64,000 nucleotides of DNA from Microvirga rosea (GCF_020595095.1 NZ_JAJDOP010000008.1:84569-148568); one strand, 5' to 3'. Counted from the first letter of the stretch, positions 1-8,102 are shown. The notes: generated from the letters alone by a model not told the origin. Numbers and translations: made by a program.

Positions 1-2
1 AG

Positions 3-71
3 GGATTGGCGGTTCTGGTGACCCATACCGGCCGATTCGTCTACCAATCACAGGGGTGGATGCGGAGCTAG
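3..71 (+). CDS. C-terminal end of an upstream gene (partial, unidentified)
   Basis: An open frame enters from the left edge and ends with TAG at 69-71, encoding about 22 residues that finish in QGWMRS. A strong terminator-like hairpin follows 20 bp later, which suits the end of a transcription unit. The fragment is too short to assign to a family, and frame 2 is also open here, so this is a tentative reading. Confidence 0.3.
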   Translation, partial: GLAVLVTHTGRFVYQSQGWMRS

Positions 72-91
72 GCCGAAAAAGCCCAAAAAGA

Positions 92-116
92 AAGGCCGCC
101 CTGAGGGCGGCCTTTC
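92..116. terminator. Strong GC-rich hairpin, probable bidirectional terminator
   Basis: The stem AAAGGCCGCCC / GGGCGGCCTTT closes on a loop of three to four bases. It is flanked by A-rich sequence on the left and T residues on the right, so it can act on both strands. It lies downstream of the partial gene at the left edge and downstream of the small minus-strand ORF at 159-233. Confidence 0.7.
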
Positions 117-158
117 CATTGTCGGTCCGCGATCCTAGAAGACCGCGCCATGAGTGCG

Positions 159-233
159 TTACGCACGAACCTCAGCAGAGGCCAAGATCCAGGCTGCGGC
201 AATCTGGGACCGCTTCGTATGACAATCAGACAC
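159..233 (-). CDS. Candidate 24-residue small protein with near-perfect Shine-Dalgarno
   Basis: On the minus strand a GTG at 233-231 is preceded, after 7 nt, by a GGAGG core. That core sits inside a 15-nt stretch (248-234) complementary to the whole 3' end of 16S rRNA. The ORF runs 24 codons (MSDCHTKRSQIAAAWILASA, then EVRA) to TAA at 161-159. A 5-bp hairpin (GTGCG/CGCAC) spans the stop, and the 92-116 terminator lies downstream. I do not recognise the peptide. The maximal ribosome-binding site at ideal spacing is the main evidence; it could be chance or a leader peptide. Confidence 0.4.
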   Translation of the reverse strand: MSDCHTKRSQIAAAWILASAEVRA

Positions 234-346
234 TGGATCACCTCCTTTCGTTGTTGACGGGAAACACCAATATGGGTTGAAACCCCTCATGACGTAAGGG
301 GGCGCCGCTGCGGCGTCTTGCCTCCAATCCAGAGTATTCAAAAGCC

Positions 347-1927
347 ATGACCGATCTTCCGGCCCCTGTGGGCCGCCGCCGTACATTTGCCATCATTTCC
401 CACCCGGACGCCGGCAAGACGACGCTTACCGAAAAGTTGCTGCTGTTCGGAGGCGCGATCCAGCTTGCCGGAGAGGTGAAGGCGAAGAAGAACCGCGTTT
501 CCACCCGGTCCGACTGGATGGGAATCGAAAAGGAGCGCGGTATCTCCGTCGTCACGTCCGTCATGACCTTCGAGTATGGCGACTGCGTCTTCAACCTGCT
601 TGATACCCCCGGCCACGAGGACTTCTCGGAGGATACGTACCGCACTCTCACGGCCGTCGACTCCGCCATCATGGTGATCGACGCGGCAAAGGGTATCGAG
701 GCGCGTACTCGCAAGCTCTTCGAAGTCTGCCGGATGCGCGACATCCCGATCGTCACCTTCGTCAACAAAATGGACCGGGAGGCTCGCAGTCCCTTCGATC
801 TGCTGGACGAGATCGAGAAAACCCTTGCGCTCGATACGGCGCCCGTCACGTGGCCGATCAGCCAGGGTCGCGGATTTGCCGGAACATTCGACCTACGGCG
901 CAACCTTGTGCGGCGGATCGATACGGACGAGGAACCCATCTCCGTTTCCGGACCGGACGACAAGGCTCTCCTCAATCTGCTTCCGCCTGAAGAGGTCGAT
1001 GCATGGCAGGAAGAGGTGATGCTGGCGCAGGAAGCCTGCAAGCCCTTCGAGCTCGCAGCCTTCCGGGAAGGACACCTGACGCCCGTATTCTTCGGCAGCG
1101 CCCTGCGCAATTTCGGTGTTCGCGACCTCATCGACGCCATGGCCGAATACGCTCCGCCTCCGCGGGGCCAGGAAGCCGACAAACGACTGGTGGAGGCAGG
1201 CGAGCCGAAGATGACGGGGTTCGTCTTCAAGATCCAGGCCAACATGGATCCGAATCACCGCGACCGTATCGCATTCATGCGCATCTGCTCGGGGAAGCTG
1301 TCCCGAGGCATGAAGGCCAAGCTCGTGCGGACCGGAAAGCCCATGAGCCTGAACACGCCCCAATTCTTCTTCGCGCAGGATCGCGCCATCGCAGATGAAG
1401 CCTGGGCCGGCGATGTCGTCGGCCTGCCGAATCACGGCACCTTACGCATCGGCGATACCCTGACCGAAGGTGAAGACATCGTTTTTCGCGGCGTGCCGAG
1501 TTTTGCGCCGGAAATCCTGCGCCGGATCAAGCTTCAAGATGCCATGAAGGCGAAGAAGCTGCGCGAGGCCCTGCAGCAGATGGCGGAGGAGGGCGTCGTG
1601 CAGCTCTTTGTCCCGCAAGACGGTTCAGGAGCTATCGTCGGGGTTGTGGGCGCTCTCCAGCTCGACGTGTTGAAGGAGCGTCTCCAGGCGGAATACGGGC
1701 TGCCCATCGACTATGAACCGACGCGATTTTCCATTTGCCGCTGGATCACGGCGGATGATCGGGCCGAACTCGATAAATTCGTCGACAGCCATCTTTCGGC
1801 AATGGCGCGCGATCTCGATGACGCGCCGGTTTTCATGGCCGCCAATACCTTCAACCTGCAGTACGAGCAGGATCGTTACAAGGCGATCCGCTTTTCAGAC
1901 GTGAAGGACTATCAAAAGAAGGTCTGA
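347..1927 (+). CDS. prfC: Peptide chain release factor 3
   Basis: Translational GTPase that recycles RF1/RF2 off the ribosome after peptide release, acting in the cytoplasm. At 526 aa it is close to the roughly 529 aa of E. coli RF3. The G-domain motifs are intact: P-loop HPDAGKTT near residues 19-26, the switch sequence EKERGIS near 61-67, DTPGH at 86-90 and NKMD at 140-143. The C-terminal part has the RF3-specific region ending YQKKV. The ATG at 347 sits directly before the conserved N-terminus; its ribosome-binding site is weak. It is monocistronic and converges on the PfkB kinase gene. Family assignment is secure. Confidence 0.96.
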   Translation: MTDLPAPVGRRRTFAIISHPDAGKTTLTEKLLLFGGAIQLAGEVKAKKNRVSTRSDWMGIEKERGISVVTSVMTFEYGDCVFNLLDTPGHEDFSEDTYRTLTAVDSAIMVIDAAKGIEARTRKLFEVCRMRDIPIVTFVNKMDREARSPFDLLDEIEKTLALDTAPVTWPISQGRGFAGTFDLRRNLVRRIDTDEEPISVSGPDDKALLNLLPPEEVDAWQEEVMLAQEACKPFELAAFREGHLTPVFFGSALRNFGVRDLIDAMAEYAPPPRGQEADKRLVEAGEPKMTGFVFKIQANMDPNHRDRIAFMRICSGKLSRGMKAKLVRTGKPMSLNTPQFFFAQDRAIADEAWAGDVVGLPNHGTLRIGDTLTEGEDIVFRGVPSFAPEILRRIKLQDAMKAKKLREALQQMAEEGVVQLFVPQDGSGAIVGVVGALQLDVLKERLQAEYGLPIDYEPTRFSICRWITADDRAELDKFVDSHLSAMARDLDDAPVFMAANTFNLQYEQDRYKAIRFSDVKDYQKKV

Positions 1928-1947
1928 CGTGGCCATGTGTCGCCACG
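1928..1947. terminator. Weak hairpin between convergent prfC and the PfkB gene
   Basis: CGTGGC at 1928-1933 pairs with GCCACG at 1942-1947, overlapping the prfC stop codon. There is no T-run. It is the only inverted repeat seen between the two convergent genes and may serve both, but it is weak. Confidence 0.3.
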
Positions 1948-1980
1948 ATGCCTGCGTTGGCGGGAGGGTTCGCCCGTCCG

Positions 1981-2931
1981 TCAACGCGCGCTCTTGAGAC
2001 TCAACTTCTGGGGTTCTGGCTGGATAAGGAAAGCACCAGCCTGATTTTCCGGGAAGGCGGCCTGGGTGCGGACGATGTCGGAGAGGGACGGAAGACTTGC
2101 TTCGTTTCCGAGATGCTGGATCGCGTATGCGGAGGCGGCGCGGGCGAGGATGAAATGCTCACGCCAAGCCAATTCCGGACGCGCAATGGCAGAATAGACA
2201 TAGGCCCCATGGAAGATGTCGCCGGCGCCGTTGGTGTCGATCACCGCATCCGGCGGGACCGCAAGCGCCGGAAGAACGCCTTCCGCGCCGGTTTCATCAT
2301 ACCAGAGCAGGCCACGTTCACCCATCGTCACCCCTCCGATCTTGCAGCCGCGGCTCTTGAGATAGCCGAGCATCTCTCCCGGGGTCAGGTTCATCTGTTC
2401 ACAGAGGCGCTCTGCCACGATGGCGACATCGATGAACTCGAGCAGTTCATGGGTATTCGACCGAAGGCCGCCCCCGTCGAGGGATGTCAGGATGCCGGCC
2501 TCCCGGCATGTGCGGGCGTAATGCATGGCCGCATCGGCCTGATGCCCGTCGAGGTGCAAAGCCTTGCATCCTGTCAGGTTAAGGGGCGGCACCGGGTGGA
2601 GATAATGGTCGTCGCGGCAACGGACGATGGCGCGCTTGCCGCCGCGCGGCATGATGAAGGAAAGAGACGATTCCTTGACCTTCCGATGGTGTACCGGAAT
2701 GGTGAACTTCGCCGCCATGTCGATGAACATGCGGCCAAGATAGTCATCGGCAATCGAGGTCAGGAGATCCGGCGCGACGCCGAGCTTGGCACAGGCGAAA
2801 GCTGCCGTGACCGCATTTCCGCCGAAGGAAATGGCATAATCCCGTGCGACAGTCTTGTCGTCGCCGGTCGGAATTTCATCCGCCAGAAAGGTCACGTCGA
2901 TATAGGTCTGGCCAACAAAAAGAGCGTCCAT
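1981..2931 (-). CDS. PfkB-family carbohydrate kinase
   Basis: A 316-aa ribokinase/PfkB-fold sugar kinase. The N-terminal half carries the sugar-binding motif FGGNAVTAAFACAKLG (about residues 36-51). The C-terminal anion-hole/catalytic motif DTNGAGD lies at 232-238, with Asp238 as the expected base. The substrate cannot be read from sequence. Its position at the end of the anmK-murQ gene run suggests an amino sugar or a downstream sugar phosphate, but PfkB kinases also act on ribose, fructose, adenosine and tagatose-6-phosphate. A strong hairpin with a T-run lies just upstream (2954-2977), so it may be read only by partial readthrough or from a separate promoter. Confidence 0.85.
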   Translation of the reverse strand: MDALFVGQTYIDVTFLADEIPTGDDKTVARDYAISFGGNAVTAAFACAKLGVAPDLLTSIADDYLGRMFIDMAAKFTIPVHHRKVKESSLSFIMPRGGKRAIVRCRDDHYLHPVPPLNLTGCKALHLDGHQADAAMHYARTCREAGILTSLDGGGLRSNTHELLEFIDVAIVAERLCEQMNLTPGEMLGYLKSRGCKIGGVTMGERGLLWYDETGAEGVLPALAVPPDAVIDTNGAGDIFHGAYVYSAIARPELAWREHFILARAASAYAIQHLGNEASLPSLSDIVRTQAAFPENQAGAFLIQPEPQKLSLKSAR

Positions 2932-2953
2932 CGCGAGAAAATCATCCTTAAAA

Positions 2954-2977
2954 GCGCCTCGGGTCTGCCCGAGGCGC
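2954..2977 (-). terminator. Intrinsic terminator/attenuator between the DUF4239 gene and the PfkB kinase
   Basis: A perfect 10-bp stem (GCGCCTCGGG/CCCGAGGCGC) has a 4-nt loop and is followed on the minus strand by CTTTTAAGG. It ends 22 nt before the PfkB start codon, so it would separate that gene from the anmK-murQ operon or attenuate it. Confidence 0.7.
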
Positions 2978-3006
2978 GCCGATTGTGCAACCTTCCTGCA
3001 TCAAGC

Positions 3007-3798
3007 TCAAGGCGTGGCAGCCTTGGTCATCGTCCGCAAGGCTTCCACGATAGGCTGCGGAGAAACCTGGGCGATACCGTCGAAAGGCCTCTCCCGGATA
3101 GCAATGAGCCCAAGGGTGATCACGGCGGCTGTGGAGAAGATCGTCAGTGCCGCGAGTTGCGCCCGTGGCCGCTCCAGATGAACCACGCCGATCGCCACCT
3201 GCGTGATGAACGCCAGGATCAGGACGGCTGTCCATTTCGTCCGGTCAGTCTGGTCTCCGCTGAGGGCGAGCCTGTCGTCCCGGGCCGAACGAAGCTTCAG
3301 AACCGTATCCAGAAGGGCGGTTTGCGCGGCGGCTCCCGCTCCTGCCGCAACCTGCGGGTTGGAAATCTGCGTGAGCAGGGTCAGGAGCGCCTGGCCTGCC
3401 TTTGCGGAACTTTCCTGGTCACGCATGCGCGGCCATTCGTCCTGGATCAGAGCTTCCGCGTAGCTTCGGGCCGTTTCCCGGATCCCCTCCATGTCGGTCA
3501 CCGTCGCCGTGCTGAGGGCCTGAAGCGCCACCAGGCCTCCGCGCTCGCCTAAAACGGTGCGCATCGCTTGACGGTCCCGTTCCCAAACCTCGTTCGCCAG
3601 GAAGCCCGTCAGAAGGGCAAACAGGACAGCGACGGCTCCGAAGAACGGCGCCACAACGCCCACGAAAGTGGAAGTGTAAGGCCGGATCGCAGCGCCGAAG
3701 CTCAATCGATAGATGAGCAGGGCGGAAAGCGCAAAGGTCACGGCTAGGGAAGCAAAAATTCCCCAAACGGGCATGTCGAGCCACGTGTCGAAAATCAC
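3007..3798 (-). CDS. DUF4239-type membrane protein of unknown function
   Basis: 263 aa. Two hydrophobic segments lie near the N-terminus (about residues 12-30 and 44-66) and two near the C-terminus (about 186-206 and 214-234). The middle is a soluble, mostly helical region of roughly 110 residues with an ERGGLVALQAL stretch. This four-segment layout with a long central loop is typical of DUF4239 inner-membrane proteins, whose role is unknown. The start is a GTG with GGAG 6 nt upstream. It sits 96 bp downstream of the amino-sugar kinase gene and may be a passenger of that operon. No catalytic motif is visible. Confidence 0.75.
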   Translation of the reverse strand: MIFDTWLDMPVWGIFASLAVTFALSALLIYRLSFGAAIRPYTSTFVGVVAPFFGAVAVLFALLTGFLANEVWERDRQAMRTVLGERGGLVALQALSTATVTDMEGIRETARSYAEALIQDEWPRMRDQESSAKAGQALLTLLTQISNPQVAAGAGAAAQTALLDTVLKLRSARDDRLALSGDQTDRTKWTAVLILAFITQVAIGVVHLERPRAQLAALTIFSTAAVITLGLIAIRERPFDGIAQVSPQPIVEALRTMTKAATP

Positions 3799-3844
3799 GT
3801 ATATCTCCAGAACAGGCGGGATCCGCGCGACACTATGCGATTTT

Positions 3845-3879
3845 GGGAGCTTGTGAACAGAGGCTTTCCAAAAGCTCCC
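3845..3879 (-). terminator. Intercistronic hairpin after the amino-sugar kinase
   Basis: GGGAGCTT at 3845-3852 pairs with AAGCTCCC at 3872-3879 around a 19-nt loop. It follows the stop of the kinase gene on the minus strand and lacks a clear U-run. It may be a partial terminator or an mRNA-stabilising structure. Confidence 0.35.
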
Positions 3880-3894
3880 GCAAGCACCCCGAGC

Positions 3895-4797
3895 CTAATC
3901 CACCATCGCGGCGAGCTTACCGGCCGTCAGGGCCGCATCCACATCGTGGTTGATGACCTCGACCGGGGCTCGCAACTCCTCGCGAAACGCCGCTGCGATA
4001 ATCGGATGAAGGCGTGTTCCTCCACCGACGAGAGCGACGGGACGGGGACCGATCCGCTTGATCAAGCTGTTGGCAAGCCGAGACAGTTCCCGGCCGGCCT
4101 CGCGCAAAATGTTCAGGGACAGGAAGTCGCCATCCTGCGCGGCGTCCGCAACCGCCTTGGCAAGAAGGCCGATCTTTCCGCGATCGCCTCCGTAGACGAA
4201 GGTCCGCACCACGTCCCAATCCGTGCCGCCGAGCGCCTTTGCGAGGGTCTTGCCGAGGGGGCTCGTCCAGCCTTCGCCCGGGCTCTCCTCCTCCTTGCGC
4301 AGGACCGCCTTCAAGGCCTCTCGGGCGATCCAGAAGCCGGAGCCGCCGTCGTCGATCAGGTTCCCGCGCCCGCCGACACGGATCACCTGCTTGTCGGGTG
4401 ACAGATAGTAACCAATGGAGCCAGTGCCACTGTAAACGAGAATGCCGTCCCCGAGCGCGAAATAGGATAGATAGGCAATCCACATATCCTCCGCGACGAA
4501 GATGCGATTTGGAGAAAGCGAGAATACCTCCGCCAATATCGTGCGCATGGCCGTTTCGGCCGGAGTGTCGCGCGTCAAGCCCGTGATGCCGGCAACAATC
4601 CCTGCCGGCGCTCCGGTTTGTGCGACCGCGGAGGCCATCTCTGTGCTGATACGCCGTGCACGCTCCACCGCCGCCGGAGAGAAAAGATGGCCGGTCAGCG
4701 GTTCGACGGAGCCTTGCGCCAGACATTCTCCTGCGCGGTCGACGAGACGCCACCGTGTCGCCGTTCCGCCCGCATCGATACCAAGCCCCAGCCCCAT
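3895..4797 (-). CDS. BadF/BadG-type N-acetylhexosamine kinase (GlcNAc or MurNAc kinase)
   Basis: A 300-aa ASKHA-fold kinase of the BadF/BadG/BcrA/BcrD family, the family that also holds eukaryotic NAGK and clostridial MurK. It has the phosphate-1 motif GIDAGGTATRW at residues 6-16, an adenosine/sugar segment YSGTGSIGYY, the loop GRGNLIDDGGSGFW and a C-terminal LVGGGTRLHP. It lies 53 bp downstream of murQ on the same strand. By analogy with MurK it could phosphorylate MurNAc as well as GlcNAc, feeding MurQ directly. The substrate is inferred from context. A second member of the same family lies at 15919-16812, which suggests division of labour. Confidence 0.85.
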   Translation of the reverse strand: MGLGLGIDAGGTATRWRLVDRAGECLAQGSVEPLTGHLFSPAAVERARRISTEMASAVAQTGAPAGIVAGITGLTRDTPAETAMRTILAEVFSLSPNRIFVAEDMWIAYLSYFALGDGILVYSGTGSIGYYLSPDKQVIRVGGRGNLIDDGGSGFWIAREALKAVLRKEEESPGEGWTSPLGKTLAKALGGTDWDVVRTFVYGGDRGKIGLLAKAVADAAQDGDFLSLNILREAGRELSRLANSLIKRIGPRPVALVGGGTRLHPIIAAAFREELRAPVEVINHDVDAALTAGKLAAMVD

Positions 4798-4850
4798 GAC
4801 CTGTTGCTTCCCTGACCCGAGACCTTTCTAGATCTGGCGCGGGGGCGGAC

Positions 4851-5744
4851 TCAAGTCGCGATATGCGAAAAGTGTGCGAGAGCCTCGCGCAGATTGCCGT
4901 CGCTTCGTGCAAGAGCCTCTTCGGCATCCGAAGGCGACACGCCGAGAGCGATCAACGAGGCGAGCTTCATGTCCCCGTTGGCCTGGCGCAAGGCTTCAAC
5001 GGCTTTTGCGTCGTCGCAGCCGGTGATCTGGGAAACCATGATCTCGCTCCGTCGCCGCAGCTTCGCATTCGTCGCCCGCATATGAACCATCAGGCCGCGA
5101 TAAACACGTCCAAGACGGATCATGACGAGGCTGGACAGGAGGTTGAGGATGACCTTCTGGGCCGTCCCGGCTTTCATGCGTGTGGAACCGGCAATGACCT
5201 CTTCGCCCGTATCCGCCATGATGGGATGAGAGCAGACATCGAGGATCGGCGCGCCGGCATTGTTCGAGATTCCGATGGTCTGGGCGCCGCGGGCTTTCGC
5301 TTCTTCGAGCGCCGCAATCGTGAACGGGGTTCTGCCGCTGGCGGCAACGCCGATCACCACGTCATTGGGACCAACGGCGGAGGCCCTGATGCCCGCGATC
5401 CCCTGCTCAACGGAGTCCTCGGCATCCTCGACCGCCTTCAGAAGGGCTCCTTCGCCGCCTGCGATCAGGTAGACGAGCTTATCGTCGGGCCAGTTGAAGG
5501 TCGGGGGAAGCTCGGTTCCGTCTTGAACGCCGATCCGTCCCGAGGTTCCAGCGCCCACATAGACGAGGCGCCCGCCGTTCCGGAGCCGCCCGGCAGCCTC
5601 CTCGGCGGCGGCGGCAATCGAAGGGAGCGCCGATCGCACGGCGGCGACGGCAGAAAGCTGTCCTTCGAAAAAGGCGGTGAGGATGTCGAGGCTGGGCCAG
5701 GCATCCAGATCCTGGAAACGGCTGCTGAAGTTTTCGGTGGGCAT
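4851..5744 (-). CDS. murQ: N-acetylmuramic acid 6-phosphate etherase
   Basis: Cleaves the D-lactyl ether of MurNAc-6-phosphate to give GlcNAc-6-phosphate and lactate, in the cytoplasm. 297 aa, usual family length. The SIS fold shows VYVGAGTSGRIG at 61-72 and the loop GVAASGRTP at 132-140. Glu78 (in TELPPTF) and Glu109 (in EDAED) align with catalytic Glu83 and Glu114 of E. coli MurQ by a constant offset of five. I chose ATG 5744, which begins the family-typical MPTENFSSRF. A longer frame to 5846 overlaps the upstream gene and adds unrelated sequence. It is the product-consuming partner of anmK in this operon. Confidence 0.95.
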   Translation of the reverse strand: MPTENFSSRFQDLDAWPSLDILTAFFEGQLSAVAAVRSALPSIAAAAEEAAGRLRNGGRLVYVGAGTSGRIGVQDGTELPPTFNWPDDKLVYLIAGGEGALLKAVEDAEDSVEQGIAGIRASAVGPNDVVIGVAASGRTPFTIAALEEAKARGAQTIGISNNAGAPILDVCSHPIMADTGEEVIAGSTRMKAGTAQKVILNLLSSLVMIRLGRVYRGLMVHMRATNAKLRRRSEIMVSQITGCDDAKAVEALRQANGDMKLASLIALGVSPSDAEEALARSDGNLREALAHFSHIAT

Positions 5745-5823
5745 GATCGCTTCTTTCTTGCAGACCAATATAGGTCCAGTTGCCGCATTCAGCAATTCTC
5801 GGAAACACCAGGATGCAAGATCT

Positions 5824-6852
5824 TCAGGCCTGTTGCGCGTCTGCATCGAACGAGGCGATCACTCGCTCGCCCGTGGCACGGCGCAAGGGCAGGATGCCGC
5901 TCTCCGTGTGACGGGAAGGGTGGACGCGGTTGGTGAGAAGCGTCCAAGCGAGACCACGCTCGAAATCGATCCAGAGACCTGTTCCCGTAAAGCCCGTATG
6001 CCCGATGGTCGATGGGGAGCAGGTGTCGCCACCATGCCATCCCTTGTAGGCGCCCTCCCACCCCACGGTGCGCTTTTCGGACTCACGGGTGCGGATCGCT
6101 TTCAGGGAAGCAGGCGAAAGCCCGGAACCGTCGAGAAGCGATCGGGCAAAGTCCAGAACGCCGTCAATGGTGCCGAACAATCCCGCGTGACCGGACGCGC
6201 CTCCCAAGGCAAAGGCGTTTTCGTCATGCACCTCGCCCTGGATCATGCGGCCCCGCCAGGTGCATCGCTCGGTTGCCGCGCAGTTGCCGGGGTCCGGCTT
6301 GAATGTAAGTTGCGGCGGGAGGGGTTGATCGATGAGAGGCTGTCCGGTCATGCGCTCAATGGCGATCCCAAGCAGCATGAAGTTGATGTCGGAATAAACC
6401 GGCGGCCCGCTTCTCCACACTCTCTGCAGAATAAATGCCCGCAGGGTCTGTGGATCCTGGCCATAGGTGTAAAGGGGTTCGACCGCCGGAAGGTGGGTTT
6501 GATGCGCCAGACATTGCCGGAACGTCAGCTTTCGTTCCGCTGCCTCCATGTCGTACTGGCGAAGATCGGGAATGACCTTCACCAGTGGATCGTCAAGGGA
6601 GATCCTTCCCTCATCCACGAAGGTCAGGATTCTCGTCGTGGTGAAGATGACCTTGGTGAGGGATGCCAGATCGAACCAGGTCTGGCGCGACAAATCTGCT
6701 TGCGTCGGTTCGATCTGCGCCATCCCGCGCCAATGCACGGCGCGCCGTCCATCGGCCGTGATCAGGCCGAGGATTGCTCCCGGAATGGATCCGCGAGCAA
6801 TTGATCCTGCCGCCGGTTCGAAAGCCTGCTCGACAATGACGTCCAGATTCAT
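5824..6852 (-). CDS. Serine hydrolase of the class C beta-lactamase/PBP fold
   Basis: 342 aa. The catalytic SxxK tetrad SLTK is at residues 64-67 inside WFDLASLTK. The second motif is YSDIN and the third GHTGFTG, so the active site of a class C beta-lactamase/DD-peptidase/esterase fold is complete. There is no signal peptide, so it is probably cytoplasmic. It lies 11 bp downstream of anmK and upstream of murQ. That conserved type of context suggests it trims or de-esterifies a cell-wall fragment, for example as a peptidase or amidase on imported muropeptide. This is inference; the sequence alone only shows a serine hydrolase. Confidence 0.85.
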   Translation of the reverse strand: MNLDVIVEQAFEPAAGSIARGSIPGAILGLITADGRRAVHWRGMAQIEPTQADLSRQTWFDLASLTKVIFTTTRILTFVDEGRISLDDPLVKVIPDLRQYDMEAAERKLTFRQCLAHQTHLPAVEPLYTYGQDPQTLRAFILQRVWRSGPPVYSDINFMLLGIAIERMTGQPLIDQPLPPQLTFKPDPGNCAATERCTWRGRMIQGEVHDENAFALGGASGHAGLFGTIDGVLDFARSLLDGSGLSPASLKAIRTRESEKRTVGWEGAYKGWHGGDTCSPSTIGHTGFTGTGLWIDFERGLAWTLLTNRVHPSRHTESGILPLRRATGERVIASFDADAQQA

Positions 6853-6863
6853 GACACGACGGT

Positions 6864-7961
6864 TTAGGCTGCGCGGTGCAGTTCGCCGCCGGGCATGGGA
6901 TGGGGCACCCCGGTGGTGGTCGGCAGGCTCAAGGGCAATCCTCTCATGGAGCGAACCGCCAGATAGCCGAACGCTTGCGCTTCAAGAAAGTCCCCATTCC
7001 AGCCGACACTCTCCACGGGCTCGACGCTCACGCCCAGCCTTTCGCGCATGCGTCTCATGAAATGGGCATTGCGTCGTCCGCCGCCCGTGACCACCCAGCG
7101 AAGGGGGGCCTTCGGCACATGCCTCAAGGCGGCGGCAACGGACTCGACGGTGAATTCCGCAAGAGTTGCGGCGCCGTCCTCATCGGAAAGCGCTTCGACA
7201 CCCTTTGCTCTCGCGTGAAAGTCCTGTCGATCGAGGGATTTCGGAGCTGGACGATCGAAGAAGGGGTTGGCCATGAACGTGGCCACGAGATTCTGGTCCG
7301 GATGGCCCGACGCGGCGATCTTCCCATCCTCGTCGAAAGCGATTCCTCTGCGACGAAGGACGAAATCATCCAAAAGTGCGCTTGCGGGTCCCGTATCGAA
7401 GGCGATCACCGTATCGCCATCGATATAGGTGACATTGCCGACCCCGCCGAGATTGAGAATCATCAGGGGTTGGGCCAGCCCGTGCGCGAGAGCCCGATGG
7501 TAGAGCGGAACGAAAGGTGCGCCCTCGCCACCTGAAGCCACATCCGCATGACGGAACCGATCGACCGTGTCGATGCCCAGCCGTTTTGCAACGATGGGCC
7601 CAAGCCCTAACTGGCGCGTGAAGCGAATCTCCGGACGATGGTAGACCGTCTGGCCGTGGAAGCCGATGACGCCGACATCCGCCGCGGCGATGCCTGATTC
7701 ACTCATGAAACGCCGGACGGCATCGATGTGAGCATCCGTCACCGCCTGATCGAGATCCTCCAGCGGCTCGCTCTGGGCACGCGTCGGCTCGGCAATCAAA
7801 GCCAGAAGCTTGTTTCGAAGATCTTCGGGATAAGGAAAAGTCTGCCCGGAACCTGGGTGCACGATCGTGTCTCCATCGGTTTCGACGATGGAAACGTCAA
7901 TTCCGTCCATGGACGTGCCGCTAATGACGCCAATCGCTTTAACGGGCGAATATTGCAACAT
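6864..7961 (-). CDS. anmK: Anhydro-N-acetylmuramic acid kinase
   Basis: Hydrolyses the 1,6-anhydro bond and phosphorylates anhydro-MurNAc to MurNAc-6-phosphate, the entry step for recycled wall sugars. 365 aa, normal length. The diagnostic motif GVISGTSMDGIDVS is at residues 11-24. Further motifs are GFHGQTVYHRP, LNLGGVGNVTYI, DTGPASALLDDF and VVTGGGRRN. ATG 7961 has GGAG 7 nt upstream. It is the first gene of the minus-strand operon and is divergent from the peptide-type ABC importer; the 141-bp gap between them holds candidate operator sequences. Confidence 0.96.
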   Translation of the reverse strand: MLQYSPVKAIGVISGTSMDGIDVSIVETDGDTIVHPGSGQTFPYPEDLRNKLLALIAEPTRAQSEPLEDLDQAVTDAHIDAVRRFMSESGIAAADVGVIGFHGQTVYHRPEIRFTRQLGLGPIVAKRLGIDTVDRFRHADVASGGEGAPFVPLYHRALAHGLAQPLMILNLGGVGNVTYIDGDTVIAFDTGPASALLDDFVLRRRGIAFDEDGKIAASGHPDQNLVATFMANPFFDRPAPKSLDRQDFHARAKGVEALSDEDGAATLAEFTVESVAAALRHVPKAPLRWVVTGGGRRNAHFMRRMRERLGVSVEPVESVGWNGDFLEAQAFGYLAVRSMRGLPLSLPTTTGVPHPMPGGELHRAA

Positions 7962-8013
7962 CGGTCATCTCCGGAAGAGCCAGGGTCCAGAGGAACCATA
8001 GCATACCCTCCGA

Positions 8014-8029
8014 AGTGGTCTAGAGTGGT
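8014..8029. promoter_or_regulatory. DasR/NagR-like half-conserved operator in the anmK/ABC divergent promoter
   Basis: The 16-mer AGTGGTCTAGAGTGGT keeps the first 11 bases of the palindromic operator AGTGGTCTAGACCACT bound by DasR-type GntR regulators of GlcNAc metabolism; the second half is degenerate. A GntR/UTRA regulator gene lies at 15140-15922. It is a plausible, unproven target. Confidence 0.35.
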
Positions 8030-8039
8030 ATGATATTGG
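8025..8039 (+). promoter_or_regulatory. 15-bp element shared with the sugar-ABC promoter (copy 1)
   Basis: GTGGTATGATATTGG agrees at 12 of 15 positions with GTGATCTTATATTGG, found on the minus strand at 17028-17042. Both lie between an amino-sugar catabolic operon and a divergent transporter operon, so this is a candidate operator for the cluster's GntR regulator. Confidence 0.4.
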
Positions 8040-8102
8040 ACCATGACAGGTTCACGGGGATGACCTATAAACCAGAAGCGGCTTGCAAGGGAGAAAAGAC
8101 GC

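Noticed and set aside
232..250. Plus-strand match to the 3' end of 16S rRNA (CTGGATCACCTCCTTTC)
   Set aside because: Only the terminal 15-17 nt match and the sequence before it is not 16S-like. It is better read as a strong ribosome-binding site on the minus strand.
238..1245. Long minus-strand open frame of 335 codons over prfC
   Set aside because: It is antisense to a clear prfC gene, Ser/Arg-rich and without recognisable domains; a shadow of codon bias.
1948..3552. Plus-strand open frame of 534 codons opposite the PfkB and DUF4239 genes
   Set aside because: Both minus-strand genes have complete family motifs, while the plus frame is low-complexity Arg/Gly-rich translation.
5745..5846. 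Longer N-terminus for murQ starting at 5846
   Set aside because: It would overlap the serine hydrolase gene and adds 34 residues not seen in the family; ATG 5744 starts the conserved sequence.
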